The notes under the pieces are model-generated. The model did not search any database. It saw only the letters and a program-made list of their open reading frames with translations, and had not been told where the DNA came from. Source: Jaapia argillacea MUCL 33604 (Eukaryota; Basidiomycota; Agaricomycetes; Jaapiales; Jaapiaceae). From it: 64,000 nucleotides of DNA. Positions 46,546-62,191 of this stretch are shown one piece after another (position 1 is the first letter of the stretch; the number at the start of each line of letters is the position of its first letter). The DNA is taken from NCBI GenBank assembly GCA_000697665.1, contig KL197709.1:519597-583596 (forward strand), read 5' to 3'. Made by a program: the position numbers and the translations under genes.

Positions 46546-47308
46546 TCAACCCCAATTGAAATCTCGGGCCATGCGATTCAGCGTTAGAGTCGTCATGATC
46601 TCCGTAATGATAGGGAGGGCAGAATGCCTGAGAGTCAGCCGTGCAAAAAACTCGTCTTCAGGCCTGGCGACTTCCCACACGGCTATTGCTGTCCGACTGC
46701 TGTCAACAAGCTGTAAAAGAATAATGAGCGAGGAGGGCAGGCAAGTGACTGAAGTCTGCCCACCTCCATGCGTTCAACCCCCAATTTCCACTTGTACTCC
46801 CTTCCATTTTGGGCAACAAAATATCGTGAACTTGGCGGGGGAATGAGCATAATTCAGGATTCAGGGTTAGAAACATTGAGCCGAAGACTCACGCGCTGCC
46901 GTCTCTCCTCTGACGTATTGAGTTGAGCATGGGCTGCTCGGGTCCATTCCCATAGACAAGGTAGCCGGGCGTATTTGCCGGCCCAAAGTATAGGAATGAG
47001 TTGTTGGGACCCATGATATCTGGGTGCTGTTGGCACCATTCGGCTTCACGAGCGACCCGACAAACGAGGTTGGGGTGTCGGTCAGCCTGAGCGAAAGGGG
47101 CGCGATCAAAATTTAGACAAGGATAAGCAAACGATAAGCGATTACTTCAGAGCTAGGGTTCCATTATTGATGGTCACGATTGTGTTCGATGCAGCGGAAT
47201 AAAGAGGTGGGATACTCACATGGAAAAGGCAGCGCGGGCTTCAAGGTCCTCCAAGTTCGTATCGGCAGGATCTGAGCCAAACTGCAGAAGAACGTAGGTG
47301 TTGGCCAT
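46546..47308 (-). CDS. Small unknown basidiomycete protein
   Basis: Three or four exons. Exon 1 is MANTYVLLQFGSDPADTNLE to RAAFSM; exon 2 (about 46905-47095) reads LTDTPTSFVGSLVKPNGANS, TQISWVPTTHSYTLGRQIRP and ATLSMG; the last exon reads LVDSSRTAIAVWEVARPEDE, FFARLTLRHSALPIITEIMT and TLTLNRMARDFNWG. The middle exon between 46740 and 46850 is not fully resolved in phase. The pattern (short beta-rich protein ending in a hydrophobic segment with ITEIMTTL) resembles the small uncharacterised proteins common in mushrooms, perhaps DUF6593-like, but I cannot prove this. No transmembrane segment or signal is clear. Confidence 0.6.
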
Positions 47309-47654
47309 GGCAGCTATCGCAACGAGGGGGGGATTGGAAGAATTGGAGAAACATTGGTGTTTTTGTATTGCCTTTTGGATACAAGGGCACGGAAGCTCAG
47401 AGCGCGGAATCCGCCACAGTCTCCCGAAACTCCACGCGTCAGCCACGTTCTCGACACAAACCACGAGGGTCTCCGCCTTCTGGGAACATTAATTCCACGT
47501 GGAATTTCATCAAGATAACAAATATCCAAGAACCACCGAACTCACGTACACTGAACGTATTCTCAATGCGACGGTCGTCCAAATCATAAAGTATACGATG
47601 TTTTAGCATTTTCCCAGCCAGAATTGCAATGGATCTAGGGGGGGATCTGTCATA

Positions 47655-48560
47655 ATGAATTTTCTAACTCCCGCTGACCGCTACCGCCGTGGGTGTTCCG
47701 TACACGACCAGGGTTCGGCCAAGTATTCGTCCCAATACTTCCTTCCCGCAGAAGGAAGTTTGTGGGTCGTCGTCATGAGAGAACTCCAACATGAGCCGAT
47801 AATTGGCGGACCGTTTCTGTTCCTTGCCGCCGATCCAATGGCACCAAGCAATGGGCTTTCGAGAATGCACCTGACTCTAAGGCAGAAACGAATATCCTCC
47901 GCCGGGGAATGCCATCACCAGGGCGTCGTGAAACATCAATCGCGCATTGTCACCCCAGGAGGAAAAGGCCAGGAAATGAAAACCTATCAACCAAAGTTCC
48001 AAACTTCGCTTGCCGTCTGCCACGACAACCACGGAGGAGAGAATATTCTCACTGTGTCCCCATCGACCCTGGACGCTACTGGAGCTATTTCCGCCTGCAA
48101 CATAGCGCAGCAGGCGCTTGAGAATCGAGGACACGCGCAAAGTGGTGGGGAAAGATTTCAGCCAATCCGAGACCCCGAAACGATCGATGACCATGAAGGT
48201 AATCCAACCAACAAGGATGTGACGAAAAGCATATGCTGATGCGAATTCACGGAGAACAGGAACCAGATTCCTACGTGGAGGCAAACCAAACCGGCGGAAA
48301 TTCAAGTGGCAAGGTGATCACCCAATAGTATCGCGAGCCAAGGCGCCTCTTCGAAGGATGTGTTGGCCCAGGCGCGGGATGGCAAGATATCGATGCGACA
48401 AATATGGCGCGAACGTCGTTGGCAAGGAATAGCTCATATGTTGCTAGAAGGAGAGTTTATCAGGCATGACGGAAAGTACTTCTCTCGCAAACTTCCAGAT
48501 AATTAGCTTACCACAGATTATGCGAGCACCGGCGGCTATCAGAGTTCAGGATGATATGGA
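47655..48560 (-). pseudogene. Possible wax-synthase/MBOAT-like relic
   Basis: A minus-strand reading at 47877-48305 contains AYAFRHILVGWITFMVIDRF and further hydrophobic stretches, with an intron-like break and then traces such as TNTWPNPGRV near 47720, reminiscent of fungal membrane-bound O-acyltransferases. Neighbouring pieces upstream (TLPLEFPPVWFAS near 48310) are in other frames and I find no start. Either it is a many-exon gene that I cannot splice or a broken one. The assignment is tentative. Confidence 0.3.
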
Positions 48561-48860
48561 TGAAGAATTATATTGATACACAAAACTGTCCCGAAAATAC
48601 TGCCGCCGTAAGGTCTAAATGCCGCGGACCGAGCAACCGCAGCGAATACGCTCTGCGATCCCTCGTCCAGGAACGCCATGGATAATCATTTGAGGTACCT
48701 GGTGAACGGTAAACAAAATGAGAACCATGACGAAAGGGAGCGGGAGAAGAGACGGAAATAAACTGTAATGGCACCGCGGACCCGTCGAATAATATAGAGC
48801 ACTCACAAGACATGATGAGCAAAAATACACGCACCCAAGCATATCTTCGACGCATCTCAG
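48561..48860. other. No resolved gene
   Basis: Minus-strand frames here include a hydrophobic run LLPLPFVMVLILFTVHQV, which could be a membrane segment of an unrecognised gene that continues into the previous region. I could not build a spliced model. Confidence 0.3.
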
Positions 48861-49313
48861 TCATAGACTAGCAGAAGTATTCAGCTGCCGAAGGAGCCGT
48901 CATGAAGCATGCGTGCAAACCTACCATGAACGATGCCTGATACGCCCCACATTTTGGTCAGCTGGCTTGCTGCATGCCCGAGTAGTTTTCGCACGACGAT
49001 ACGCACCAAAGAAAAGTGTCCACAGTAACACGAATGAAAAGGCATTCTCTTGGCCAGGGTTGACCAATTCCCACAACCCTCCAGCAACAAACTTGGTGGG
49101 GCGTCCTTTGCAATTCACCACGTAGATTACAAAGGCTGTGAGAAGCGTGGAGGCAATGAATAGTGCAAAGCCAAGCCAGTTTTGGAGGCCCAGGATACCG
49201 GCGGCAGCACCAGCGAAGCAAGACGAGAAGAATTTGATTGTTGTCAACACATTATTATGCAGGACGTTGGGGGTATAGATGCGTTGAGCTGTATCATCAG
49301 GTGTGGTGGACAT
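48861..49313 (-). CDS. EMC6: ER membrane protein complex subunit 6
   Basis: EMC6 belongs to the ER membrane complex, which inserts tail-anchored and multi-pass proteins; it forms part of the groove in the membrane. Three exons code about 110 residues: MSTTPDDTAQRIYTPNVLHN, NVLTTIKFFSSCFAGAAAGI, LGLQNWLGFALFIASTLLTA, NAFSFVLLWTLFF and then, over two introns, GIVHVYD. The GAAAGILGL motif, the hydrophobic segments and the VHVYD end are those of the family. The middle exon is only about 12 nt (GCATCGTTCATG). Length is normal. The gene is divergent from HOM2 with 139 bases between starts. Confidence 0.9.
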
Positions 49314-49361
49314 GGTCGCTATCGAACCTGAACTGAGAAGTCAGACTTGTGAGCACTTCGG

Positions 49362-49373
49362 TGCCACGTGGCA
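49362..49373. promoter_or_regulatory. 12-bp palindrome with CACGTG E-box, EMC6/HOM2
   Basis: TGCCACGTGGCA is a perfect palindrome in the shared promoter, 80 bases before HOM2. CACGTG is bound by bHLH factors such as Cbf1 in yeast, which acts on sulfur amino acid genes; HOM2 feeds methionine synthesis. The link is inference. Confidence 0.5.
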
Positions 49374-49452
49374 ATCCTGGTCCCACGCGGAAACGAACTA
49401 TCGACCCCCGCTCCATGTCCCTTACTTGGTCGCCAAACTTCGTTTACGAGCT

Positions 49453-50619
49453 ATGCTGGAAGATCGCCAGGTTAAAGTCGGCGTGTTGGGCGCAACAGGT
49501 ACCGTAGGGCAGCGGTTCATCACCCTCCTTTCTGTTCATCCCTACTTCGTGATCCACGCCCTCGGGGCATCACAACGTTCTGCTGGCAAGTCATACCCTA
49601 ATGCCGTTAACTGGAAGCAGACGGTGCCCATACCGGCTTCAGTTCGAGATATCACGGTCCAGGAATGTCGTCCAGAGTTCTTTTCTGAGTGCTCAGTTGT
49701 ATTTTCTGGGCTAGACTCAGAGGTTGCTGGGGACATCGGTGAGTTGAATCTCCGGTACCTCTCCACCTATTGCACATAACTGAGGTACACTTCTGTAGAG
49801 GCCACATTCAGGGCTGCGGAGCTTGTCGTGTTTTCGAATTCAAAGAATTTCCGACGCGATCCAATGGTACCCCTTATCGTCCCCCTTGTGAACCCTTCGC
49901 ATTTGGCAATGATACCCCAACAACGAGCGCTGCACTCTCCGCCGCTCAAGAAGGGCTTTATCGTCACCAATGCGAATTGCTCGACGACGGGAGTTGTCAT
50001 CCCTCTTGCAGCCCTTGAAAAATCCTTCGGGCCAATCGAATCTTGCATGATCACCACGATGCAGGCCATCTCGGGCGCCGGTTACCCCGGTGTGCCCAGT
50101 CTCGATATTTTCGATAATGTCGTACCGTACATCAGCGGGGAAGAAGAGAAAATCGAGTGGGAGACTCTGAAAATCCTGGGGGAAGTGGTTGACGATGAAG
50201 GCACCAAATCTTTCGACATGCATTCTCGCCATCCTCTTCGAATATCGGCATCGTGCAATCGTGTCCCCGTCATTGAAGGTCACACTGAATGCGTCTCCGT
50301 CCGTTTCCATCGGAGACCCCCGCCGAGTCCTCAACAAGTTCGCGAGGCCTTGACAGCATATACATCCGCTGCGGTCGCCCTTGGATGTCCTTCTGCTCCC
50401 CATCAAACGATTTACGTTCACGAGGAGCCGGATCGGCCGCAACCTCGTCTAGATCGTGATTTCCAGAAGGGGGCCGGGGTTTCGGTTGGCAGGGTTCGAC
50501 AATGTCGGGTTTTGGACATCAAGTTCGTCGTGTTGTCCAATAACGTTTGCATCGGGGCTGCCACGAGTAGTATCATCAATGCGGAGGTGGCGATCGCGAG
50601 GCGTGTCATCGAGGTTTAG
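49453..50619 (+). CDS. HOM2: Aspartate-semialdehyde dehydrogenase
   Basis: The enzyme reduces aspartyl-phosphate to aspartate semialdehyde with NADPH, the second step towards threonine, methionine and isoleucine. Exon 1 begins MLEDRQVKVGVLGATGTVGQ with the nucleotide-binding GATGTVGQ, then VVFSGLDSEVAGDI. After an intron of about 55 bases the second exon reads EATFRAAELVVFSNSKNFRR, VPLIVPLVNPSHL, the catalytic cysteine in IVTNANCSTTGVVIPLAALE, MQAISGAGYPGVPSLDIFDN, the distal CNRVPVIEGHTECVSVRF and the end VLSNNVCIGAATSSIINAEV. The protein of about 370 residues matches fungal HOM2 over its length. An upstream E-box palindrome is described separately. Confidence 0.93.
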
Positions 50620-50813
50620 TCTCCTGTTGACACGACGAGGCCAGGAGTTTGGGGATTTGTGTTCGATATTGTTGGAAGTGCAAACGAAAATAATCTACTT
50701 GTAGTTTCTATTGTCACCTTTCCTTTCTGCGCCTTTGAAAGTTACGTTCACGATGCAGAACTGATGCATACACCAACGTGTGACCAGTCCGTGTCACACC
50801 CCTGAATCGTAAA

Positions 50814-51945
50814 ATGTCTGGTTCTGCCCCACCTCCATCAGTAGAACAGGACGCCCTCAAAGCTTCTACTTTTCAACGTCTCCACCCAAGAGTATACCTC
50901 GAACGCTTTATCGCAGAGAATGTCCGCCCAGATGGGCGGGAGTTTGATGAGTGGAGAGATATCACAGTGAACGTCGGTACGCATCCCATCGTCTCCAGTC
51001 AGGTTCATCTGCCTATGATGGTTCCCAATAGGCTCTATCTCAACTGCCGATGGGTCTGCACTCGTTAGAATGGGCGATACAACGATTGTATGCGGAGTAA
51101 AGGCCGAGATAGCCGAACCAGAGCTCGATATTCCAGGCGAAGGTTTTCTAGGTGCGTCCTGGGTTTCCCTTCCTCGTTGGCCTCTTAACCTGATTCCCTT
51201 TCTACTCTATAGTCCCCAATCTTGATCTTCCAGCTCTCTGTTCACCGAAATTCAAGCCAGGCCCTCCAGCAGAGGAAGCACAAGTCTTGTCAGACCGGCT
51301 GAACGAAGCCCTCATTGCGTCAGTCTTCATTTCCTACTCTATGACCCTTTGACCCATCGGTTGACGGAATCACCAGGGCAGGAGTGTTGGATCTGACCTC
51401 CCTCTGCATACAGAGTGGAAAATCCGTCTGGGTTCTGTACGTTGACGCCGTTTGCATCAACTATGACGGGAACGCTTTCGATGCGACCTTGATCGCCATG
51501 GTGGCGGCATTAAAAAACAGTGAGTCCAGTTCTGATATGCTTACCCAACCATTTTCTCAATCTATCAGCTCGATTGCCGAAAGCAACCTTCGACGAAGAG
51601 ACTGGCCGGACAATATGTTCCAGAAAAGAAATGACACCATTGCGACTCAATACGTTGCCCATTTCGATGTCGTTTGGGGTATTTGACTCGTAAGCACTCT
51701 CCGTCTTCGCCGTTTGGAAGGACCGAGCTTATTGACTTTCTAGGCAACACATACTCGCTGATCCCACCTCCTTCGAAGAACCACTACTGGATACCACTTT
51801 ATCTATCGTATTGAACGAGGCTGAAGCGCTAGTCTCGGTGACACAGCTTGGCATTGGAGCGACGGGTTCACAGGACGTTCTCCTACAGTGTATCGCTGCA
51901 GCCAAACGGCACTGGCCAGAAATTGGAACACAAATCTACAAGTGA
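50814..51945 (+). CDS. RRP43: RNA exosome subunit RRP43 (EXOSC8)
   Basis: RRP43 is a catalytically inert RNase PH-like subunit of the exosome ring, needed for rRNA processing and RNA turnover. It starts MSGSAPPPSVEQDALKASTF and goes on FIAENVRPDGREFDEWRDIT. Later exons give ISTADGSALVRMGDTTIVCG, VKAEIAEPELDIPGEGFL, VPNLDLPALCSPKFKPGPPA, LDLTSLCIQSGKSVWVLYVD, FDATLIAMVAALKN and ISMSFGVFDS; the last exon ends LLQCIAAAKRHWPEIGTQIY. Six or seven exons join in frame. RPDGRE and the VLYVD block are hallmarks of the exosome RNase PH family, and VRMGDTTIVCGVKAE points to RRP43. It ends tail-to-tail with SMC5. Confidence 0.9.
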
Positions 51946-52123
51946 TAGTATACTAATGCAACATCGCCTAATGGCATGAGGGATGTATTCTCTCATGATC
52001 ATGGACAGTCGACCAGGAAACCAAGGAAATCAGAGAATGAGGCCCGTACAATAAGATGAGTAGTGTGATCTCTAGGTTAAACAATATGTGAAGATTAGAA
52101 AATACAAGAAGACGTCGAGGTGA

Positions 52124-57408
<5,285 letters not shown>

Positions 57409-57430
57409 AAGCCCAGGTTTCAGTCTTTCG

Positions 57431-57446
57431 ACGCGTTTTGACGCGT
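57431..57446. promoter_or_regulatory. Two ACGCGT boxes before SMC5
   Basis: ACGCGT occurs at 57431-57436 and 57441-57446, 23 and 33 bases before the SMC5 start codon. They resemble MluI cell-cycle boxes. They may lie in the transcribed leader. Confidence 0.5.
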
Positions 57447-57782
57447 CGTGAAGGGGGATAATAGGAAAACGACCAAAGTTAATGAGTGTAATTGACAAAG
57501 GAAGTCGGTGGTGAAGCGCTGTAGTGCCTTGTTTGGTTCATTTCATTTAGGGTAGGCGCTAGTGGACTTCGACTGAAAGTGTAGGCCAAGAGGACCCTTC
57601 GTCCAACATTCGGCCTTGGAATCCTGTGTTGAGACCCCGTTCTCCAATCTACAAAGGCGGAACTGCGCCGGACCTCGTACACACGTCACATCGCTTGTTT
57701 TCTATGCAGTCTTCGCTCTCCAACTGTGAAATGCACAGTAAACTTGATTGGAACTCAGTGACGCAAATCTTTGGTTGGCCAA

Positions 57783-57904
57783 CCCTGGGCCAAAGGCCAC
57801 CCAAGCCAGGGGGCGATGCAACTAAGCTCTTGTTATCACTCCGTCGCTGTTTCCCATCGTTCGACTCAGACATTGGTTCTTAAAGCGCATTTCATTTTCT
57901 GCCA
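57783..57904 (+). repeat. Duplicated block A, copy 1
   Basis: Its partner is at 60730-60919. Both contain the run GCTGTTTCCCA preceded by similar sequence and end in AAAGCGCATTT..TTTCTGCCAT just before the F-box start. Differences are mostly transitions. A stretch of about 60 extra bases separates the two halves in the second copy. Confidence 0.75.
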
Positions 57905-58027
57905 TGCCGTACCGTACGTCCTTATCTCCGTTTTGGTTTTGTCAGGCGTTGTTGAGGGAGGTTGCTGGAGTGAACAGCCCGGTGCTCCATCGTTTGAGAT
58001 ACGCCTTCTCTCCATAACTTCCATGTG

Positions 58028-58215
58028 GGGGGCCCATCTGACGGCTGAAATCCCTCCACTATCACCTGACCTGGCTGGGCGTCTACCCATATCAGGGCGG
58101 CCAAATCTTTGGGGATCATATCCCGTCGTTTGTCGAGTGAACGCCGCCAAGGGATTCACCTCATCGTCTCCAATTGGCTATCTGCTGAAGTGAAGATTGT
58201 GAGAACACTTCAGCA
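58028..58215 (+). repeat. Duplicated block B, copy 1
   Basis: Partner at 61478-61685. Both copies hold GCTGGGCGTCTA, GGAGATCATAT-like sequence and CTCATCGTCT-AATTGG, coding the same F-box C-terminal segment. Confidence 0.75.
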
Positions 58216-58797
58216 TCTGAATGGGTTTTGGATAAGAACTTCTGTTTTCTTCTTGACAGCAATGACACATTCTCTCGTACTTGGAACTCTACACACTGCA
58301 ACCACCATAGCCCCCTCGCACCATATTCCATGATTTCTTTCTCTTGGCTTTCCACCTCCCCAGCCCTATTCCAGATCTCAGGCTAAGCATCACCCTGTGC
58401 TCTTCGTTGGGCGGACATCCTTCACTGGTGATAGGCTTCTCTTCATCGTTCTGGCCATCTCCAAGCTAGGACGGGTGGGCCGCACCACTGCTATGTACAG
58501 ACCTCATGTCCTCGTGCCAAGCGGTACACATGGGTCAGTCTTCTCAACCTGCCTCGGGCGCGATCTCTGTTTCGCATGGCTGAGGTGGTTCTAAAGGCCC
58601 ATCCTGATCTGAAAATATATGCTGAGCACTTCCGGCAGCCCTCGGCTCTCTGAAGCTGACATGTGTTGTCGCGAGGATCTGTCCTTCGCAGGATGGGACA
58701 CCGATATATTGTCTTTCTATGAACAGGTAAAATACATAGGTACTGATAGCATAATAAGAAAGATCACAACACAACGGGTGCAAGTGCCACAGGGGAA

Positions 58798-59451
58798 TTA
58801 ATCAATGTTATTGCCAAGTTGATTTCGATATAAGAGAACCATCGCAACGACACAATGCTCCAACATGAAAGGCGTGGCGAGATGCTCGAGGATTTTGAAT
58901 TTCACTCTGGTTGCATCCCCTTCTGTGCGAACCAGATCTTGGGTGCGTCCATCAACGGATGTTCTCAGCTGGAAGAAAGAAACGATAGTGGTGATGCAAT
59001 TGGAGGGAGGAAGGAGGTCAGAGTGCCAACGTACCACAAAGCCAAGGCCGTGCGGCAGCCAGTAGTAGACAAGTCCATTAAGGGTCATCTTCCGAATGTC
59101 AGGCCTTGGAGTAACAAGTCAATTTAAGTCTACGATCAAGGCTGAAGATACATGGACCAACCTATATTCCAGCGGGGGAAGCCACTGGTTCATCCATCCT
59201 TCCCCGGGAAAGTGGACGCGCGGACGATCAATTTGATGAATCCCTTGAGGAACCCACAAGATCGAAGCTAGAAGATCCCCTTGCAGATCAAATACTTTGG
59301 TCTCCCACGTTTTGAGGGGGGCTCCTGGGACACTTGAGTCCACTAGGTATGCGATGCTTGGTCCGCGTTCTCCGGTCTGAGCTTTGTAAACTTGGAAGCT
59401 GGTAAAATTTCTATTCCGATGGAACTCATAAGTGACGTAATTATTCGCCAT
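58798..59451 (-). CDS. Small two-exon unknown protein, DUF6593-like pattern
   Basis: Exon 1 starts MANNYVTYEFHRNRNFTSFQ and contains GPSIAYLVDSSVPGAPLKTW, LLASILWVPQGIHQIDRP and WLPPLEYR. Exon 2 follows after an intron at about 59095-59160 in phase: PDIRKMTLNGLVYYWLPHGL, GFVVRWHSDLLPPSNCITTI, FKILEHLATPFMLEHCVVAM and VLLYRNQLGNNID. The product of about 190 residues is beta-rich, without signal or membrane segment. The late LEHLATPFMLEHCVVAMVLL resembles the end of the small DUF6593 proteins that are numerous in mushrooms. The start at 59451 is the first ATG in the frame with good context. Function unknown. Confidence 0.65.
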
Positions 59452-60923
59452 TTTCGGTTTCGAGGTTTGAGAATACGGGGTCGGCGGACAGGAGCTGAGA
59501 TGCTCGGGCGCAACGAGGTTGTTACTTGAGGATCGAATGGGTGGAATTACTCGAGAGACAGGCAAAGAGCACGAAGGAGCTGAGAGGGCTTGATAGGGTG
59601 GCTTGATAGGATGCTTTGTAGACTGAAGGGGATGAAGACGACTATGGGGAGCGTTGGTTGACGAATTCGAGGCTGGGAGATGATGGTCAAACCCCAGTGA
59701 TTTCAGCCGTTATATACCCGCTGAGAGTTTGCATCGTGGCACAGAATTTCGTGAAACTTGCCCGTCGAACGAAGGAGTTGTTCGCCACAACCGCAATACG
59801 TAGCCGCGAAGTACGCTTTGTGTTATGAAGGCAGAACACAGAAGCAGCTGGAATAGGTGAATTGACGCTAGAAGCAGAGAGCTCCGGATGAAAAGCAGAG
59901 CTACAACAAAGAGGCCTTAGGCGAGGTGAATTCGGCTGGGAGAAGGGACAACGCTGGCGAATGTTGTGGCGACAAGTGTAGAATGTTCGTCCACGACATT
60001 CCCATGTACATTCACAGTAATCGTGCAGGAGGTTTGCAGCGTCGTGTAGCCCAGGGATCAACGGTAGACAGGACTGGCACAGACCTCAGAAGGATACACG
60101 ATAGCAAGTCTGCCCAGGTTATCGACGGTGGCGCTGGGCCCCGTGGCGAGTGCACCGCTTTTTTTGAATCAAATTCCAGAGGAAGACAAGATTTTGATGA
60201 GGAATGAGGAAGAGCAAACACTGAAGCAAATGTAGCGACTCGGGTCTGTCGATCGCAAGGTTTCGGCCATTGCGAGGCGAGTACAGAAACAAGTTACAAT
60301 TGTTCATAATCGTCAGATAGATTGGGCCGGATAGACCCCTCGACTCAGTGCTGGTCGGACAGTGGTCTATACTGGCAAGTGGGTAAACACAAGTGTGTCT
60401 CCAGTGGACGGCGACCAGCCTCGGGGGTTCCTGCCACACAAGGTCACCACATCGGGATACTTGGTCAAGCCTCCGAGTTAGCGAGTATCGTTTGTTCCGT
60501 AGTGGGCATCAAGTTCGTCCCAGAAGGTACCGACAGTGAACGTTTGAACATCGGAGGCAAGTTTGATGTGTCGAATTCGAACTTGACGGGTTGGATAACT
60601 TGGATTGACAGAGGAATTCGAAGTGTTTCTCGGAGATTGCCGCGGAAGCATCCCTCTGCCACTGCATACATTCGGTCCCGTCGGTCAACACCACGTCCTG
60701 CATACTGTGCCTCGCCTTTTTGCTTGTCCAACCCAAAAGGCCACTCAAGCCAGAGGGCGATGCAATCAAGTTCTTGTTATCATTCCATCGCTGTTTCCCA
60801 ACGATCGACTCGGACACTGCTCTGAAATCCATAGACAGAACATTGCTCGTCTACGAATTCTGTCTATGAGAGACGCCGTAACAAGTTTCGCTCCGAAAGC
60901 GCATTTTGTTTTCTGCCATAGCC
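59452..60923. other. Region without supported gene, ends in duplicated block A copy 2
   Basis: Only short frames on both strands up to 60729. The repeat partner of block A occupies 60730-60919 and forms the leader of the next F-box relic. Confidence 0.5.
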
Positions 60924-61770
60924 ATGCTGGACACACTACCCGCAGAGCTCCTTGTGGAAATCATGGGTGAATTTGATATATCTAGCCTTTCAGGTGCCAC
61001 CAAGTCTTACCGCCACCTGTGAACGATCATGGAAGGGTCGGATGATCTGCAATACAAGAATGAATTAGTTCTGGCTGGCACAGCGGAGGTGGCGACGAGA
61101 GCATCGCGGTCCGTCGCCAGAAGTTAAACGAGTACGTCCAATCTTGGGAGGAGTCCGAGTTGACAAGGTTGATGTTAGATCGTATTTCAGACCTTATCCT
61201 TAATGCACACCGCCGGATACGAATCCACGGTGGAGCGCTTTGTGATTTTCCTCCTTGTCACCGTCCCTGGGAATTTCATTGGGCTACCCTTGTTTAGGCG
61301 TGTTGTCGCGGAGCATTGATGGTCACTGGTCAGTGGGTGTCGGTAACTGATGTTCCGGCTATGTCGTAGATCCTGTCCCTCTCAGAATTGTTTTGTCGCT
61401 GTGTAGCAAATTCAATGCCATACGTGTTGTCTCCCTGTTGATTTTGGCATATATTGACGAGGGAGGTTTCACCTTCTCCCCCTAGTTTCCAAGGGGGCAT
61501 CATCCGACGACTGAGATCCCCTCAATATCGCCCCACCTCGCTGGGCGTCTATCTCTACGAGGTGGTCAAGTCTTCGGAGATCATATTCCGTCCTATGTCG
61601 GGCGAACACCGCCGAGCGTTCCAGCTCATCGTCTGGAATTGGTTATCAACTGACGTGAATATTGTGAGGACTCTTCGGCATCGAAGTGGCGATGTAGAAT
61701 GCGTGGGCCGAGCCGCAGAGAGAATGAACCTGTTTACCCCAGCCTTTCGACTCTTGCACCTCTTGTAATT
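60924..61770 (+). pseudogene. F-box protein pseudogene
   Basis: F-box proteins recruit targets to SCF ubiquitin ligases. The start is typical: MLDTLPAELLVEIMGEFDIS, then SLSGATKSYRHL. The next codon is TGA where relatives have an arginine codon; CGA to TGA is the simplest change. After it the frame continues TIMEGSDDLQYKNELVLAG, then shifts to RRQKLNEYVQSWEESELTRL and FPPCHRPWEFHWATLV. Further traces are VPLRIVLSLCSKFNAIRVVS and FQLIVWNWLSTDVNIVRTL. This order matches a common mushroom F-box family of about 450 residues. At least one stop and two shifts make it a pseudogene. Confidence 0.7.
61478..61685 (+). repeat. Duplicated block B, copy 2
   Basis: Partner of 58028-58215; it lies inside the F-box pseudogene and codes its C-terminal segment. 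Confidence 0.75.
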
Positions 61771-62191
61771 GTGAGTTGGCAGGAGGCACGTCAGTAGTGG
61801 ATGCTAACGGTTCGTCAAATCCCTTCTATTTTAGTGAACTTGTGTACCAGTGTCATCATTGTCATGGCGGCCGTTATATGCGTAGATAATCCGATGTACA
61901 ATGTCCCAAAAATCTGGCCTAATATTAAATGGAGAGGCAAGAAAGTCATTTCCATCACGCAAGGAACTTACAGCCTCCAAGACGTCGGAGTGGCCGAACA
62001 GAAGGCTGCGGAGGATAAGTACATTTCAGATGGGACTCGGAGACGCCGCGAGGACCCGGTGCTACTGAGGAAGAGCTGGAGAATTGATAAGTCCATCTTG
62101 TCGAGAGGCTCGGTTCACCAGTAGGCTACTCGTAAGCTACGAGGTGAAAGGAAGTACCACAAGTGGTTAAGACGGCGAAGAACTCCTGACC
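61771..62191. other. Intergenic, nothing recognised
   Basis: A plus-strand frame at 61801-62124 opens with a hydrophobic stretch (LVNLCTSVIIVMAAVICV) but has no start codon context or family that I recognise. Confidence 0.4.

Larger units (their letters stand above)
57783..58640 (+). pseudogene. F-box gene relic 1 with deleted N terminus
   Basis: This region shares two blocks with the F-box locus at 60738-61690: the leader (57783-57904) and the C-terminal part (58028-58215), where IHLIVSNWLSAEVKIVRTLQ corresponds to FQLIVWNWLSTDVNIVRTL of the other copy. The F-box itself is missing between the two blocks. Traces beyond (LNGFWIRTSVFFL) continue the typical C-terminal half of mushroom F-box proteins until about 58640. 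Frames are broken, so I call it a relic of a duplicated gene. Confidence 0.55.

Noticed and set aside
57783-61690. Duplicated blocks as ends of a mobile element
   Set aside because: The blocks correspond to the leader and C-terminal coding part of an F-box gene, in the same orientation, and I see no terminal repeats or transposase.
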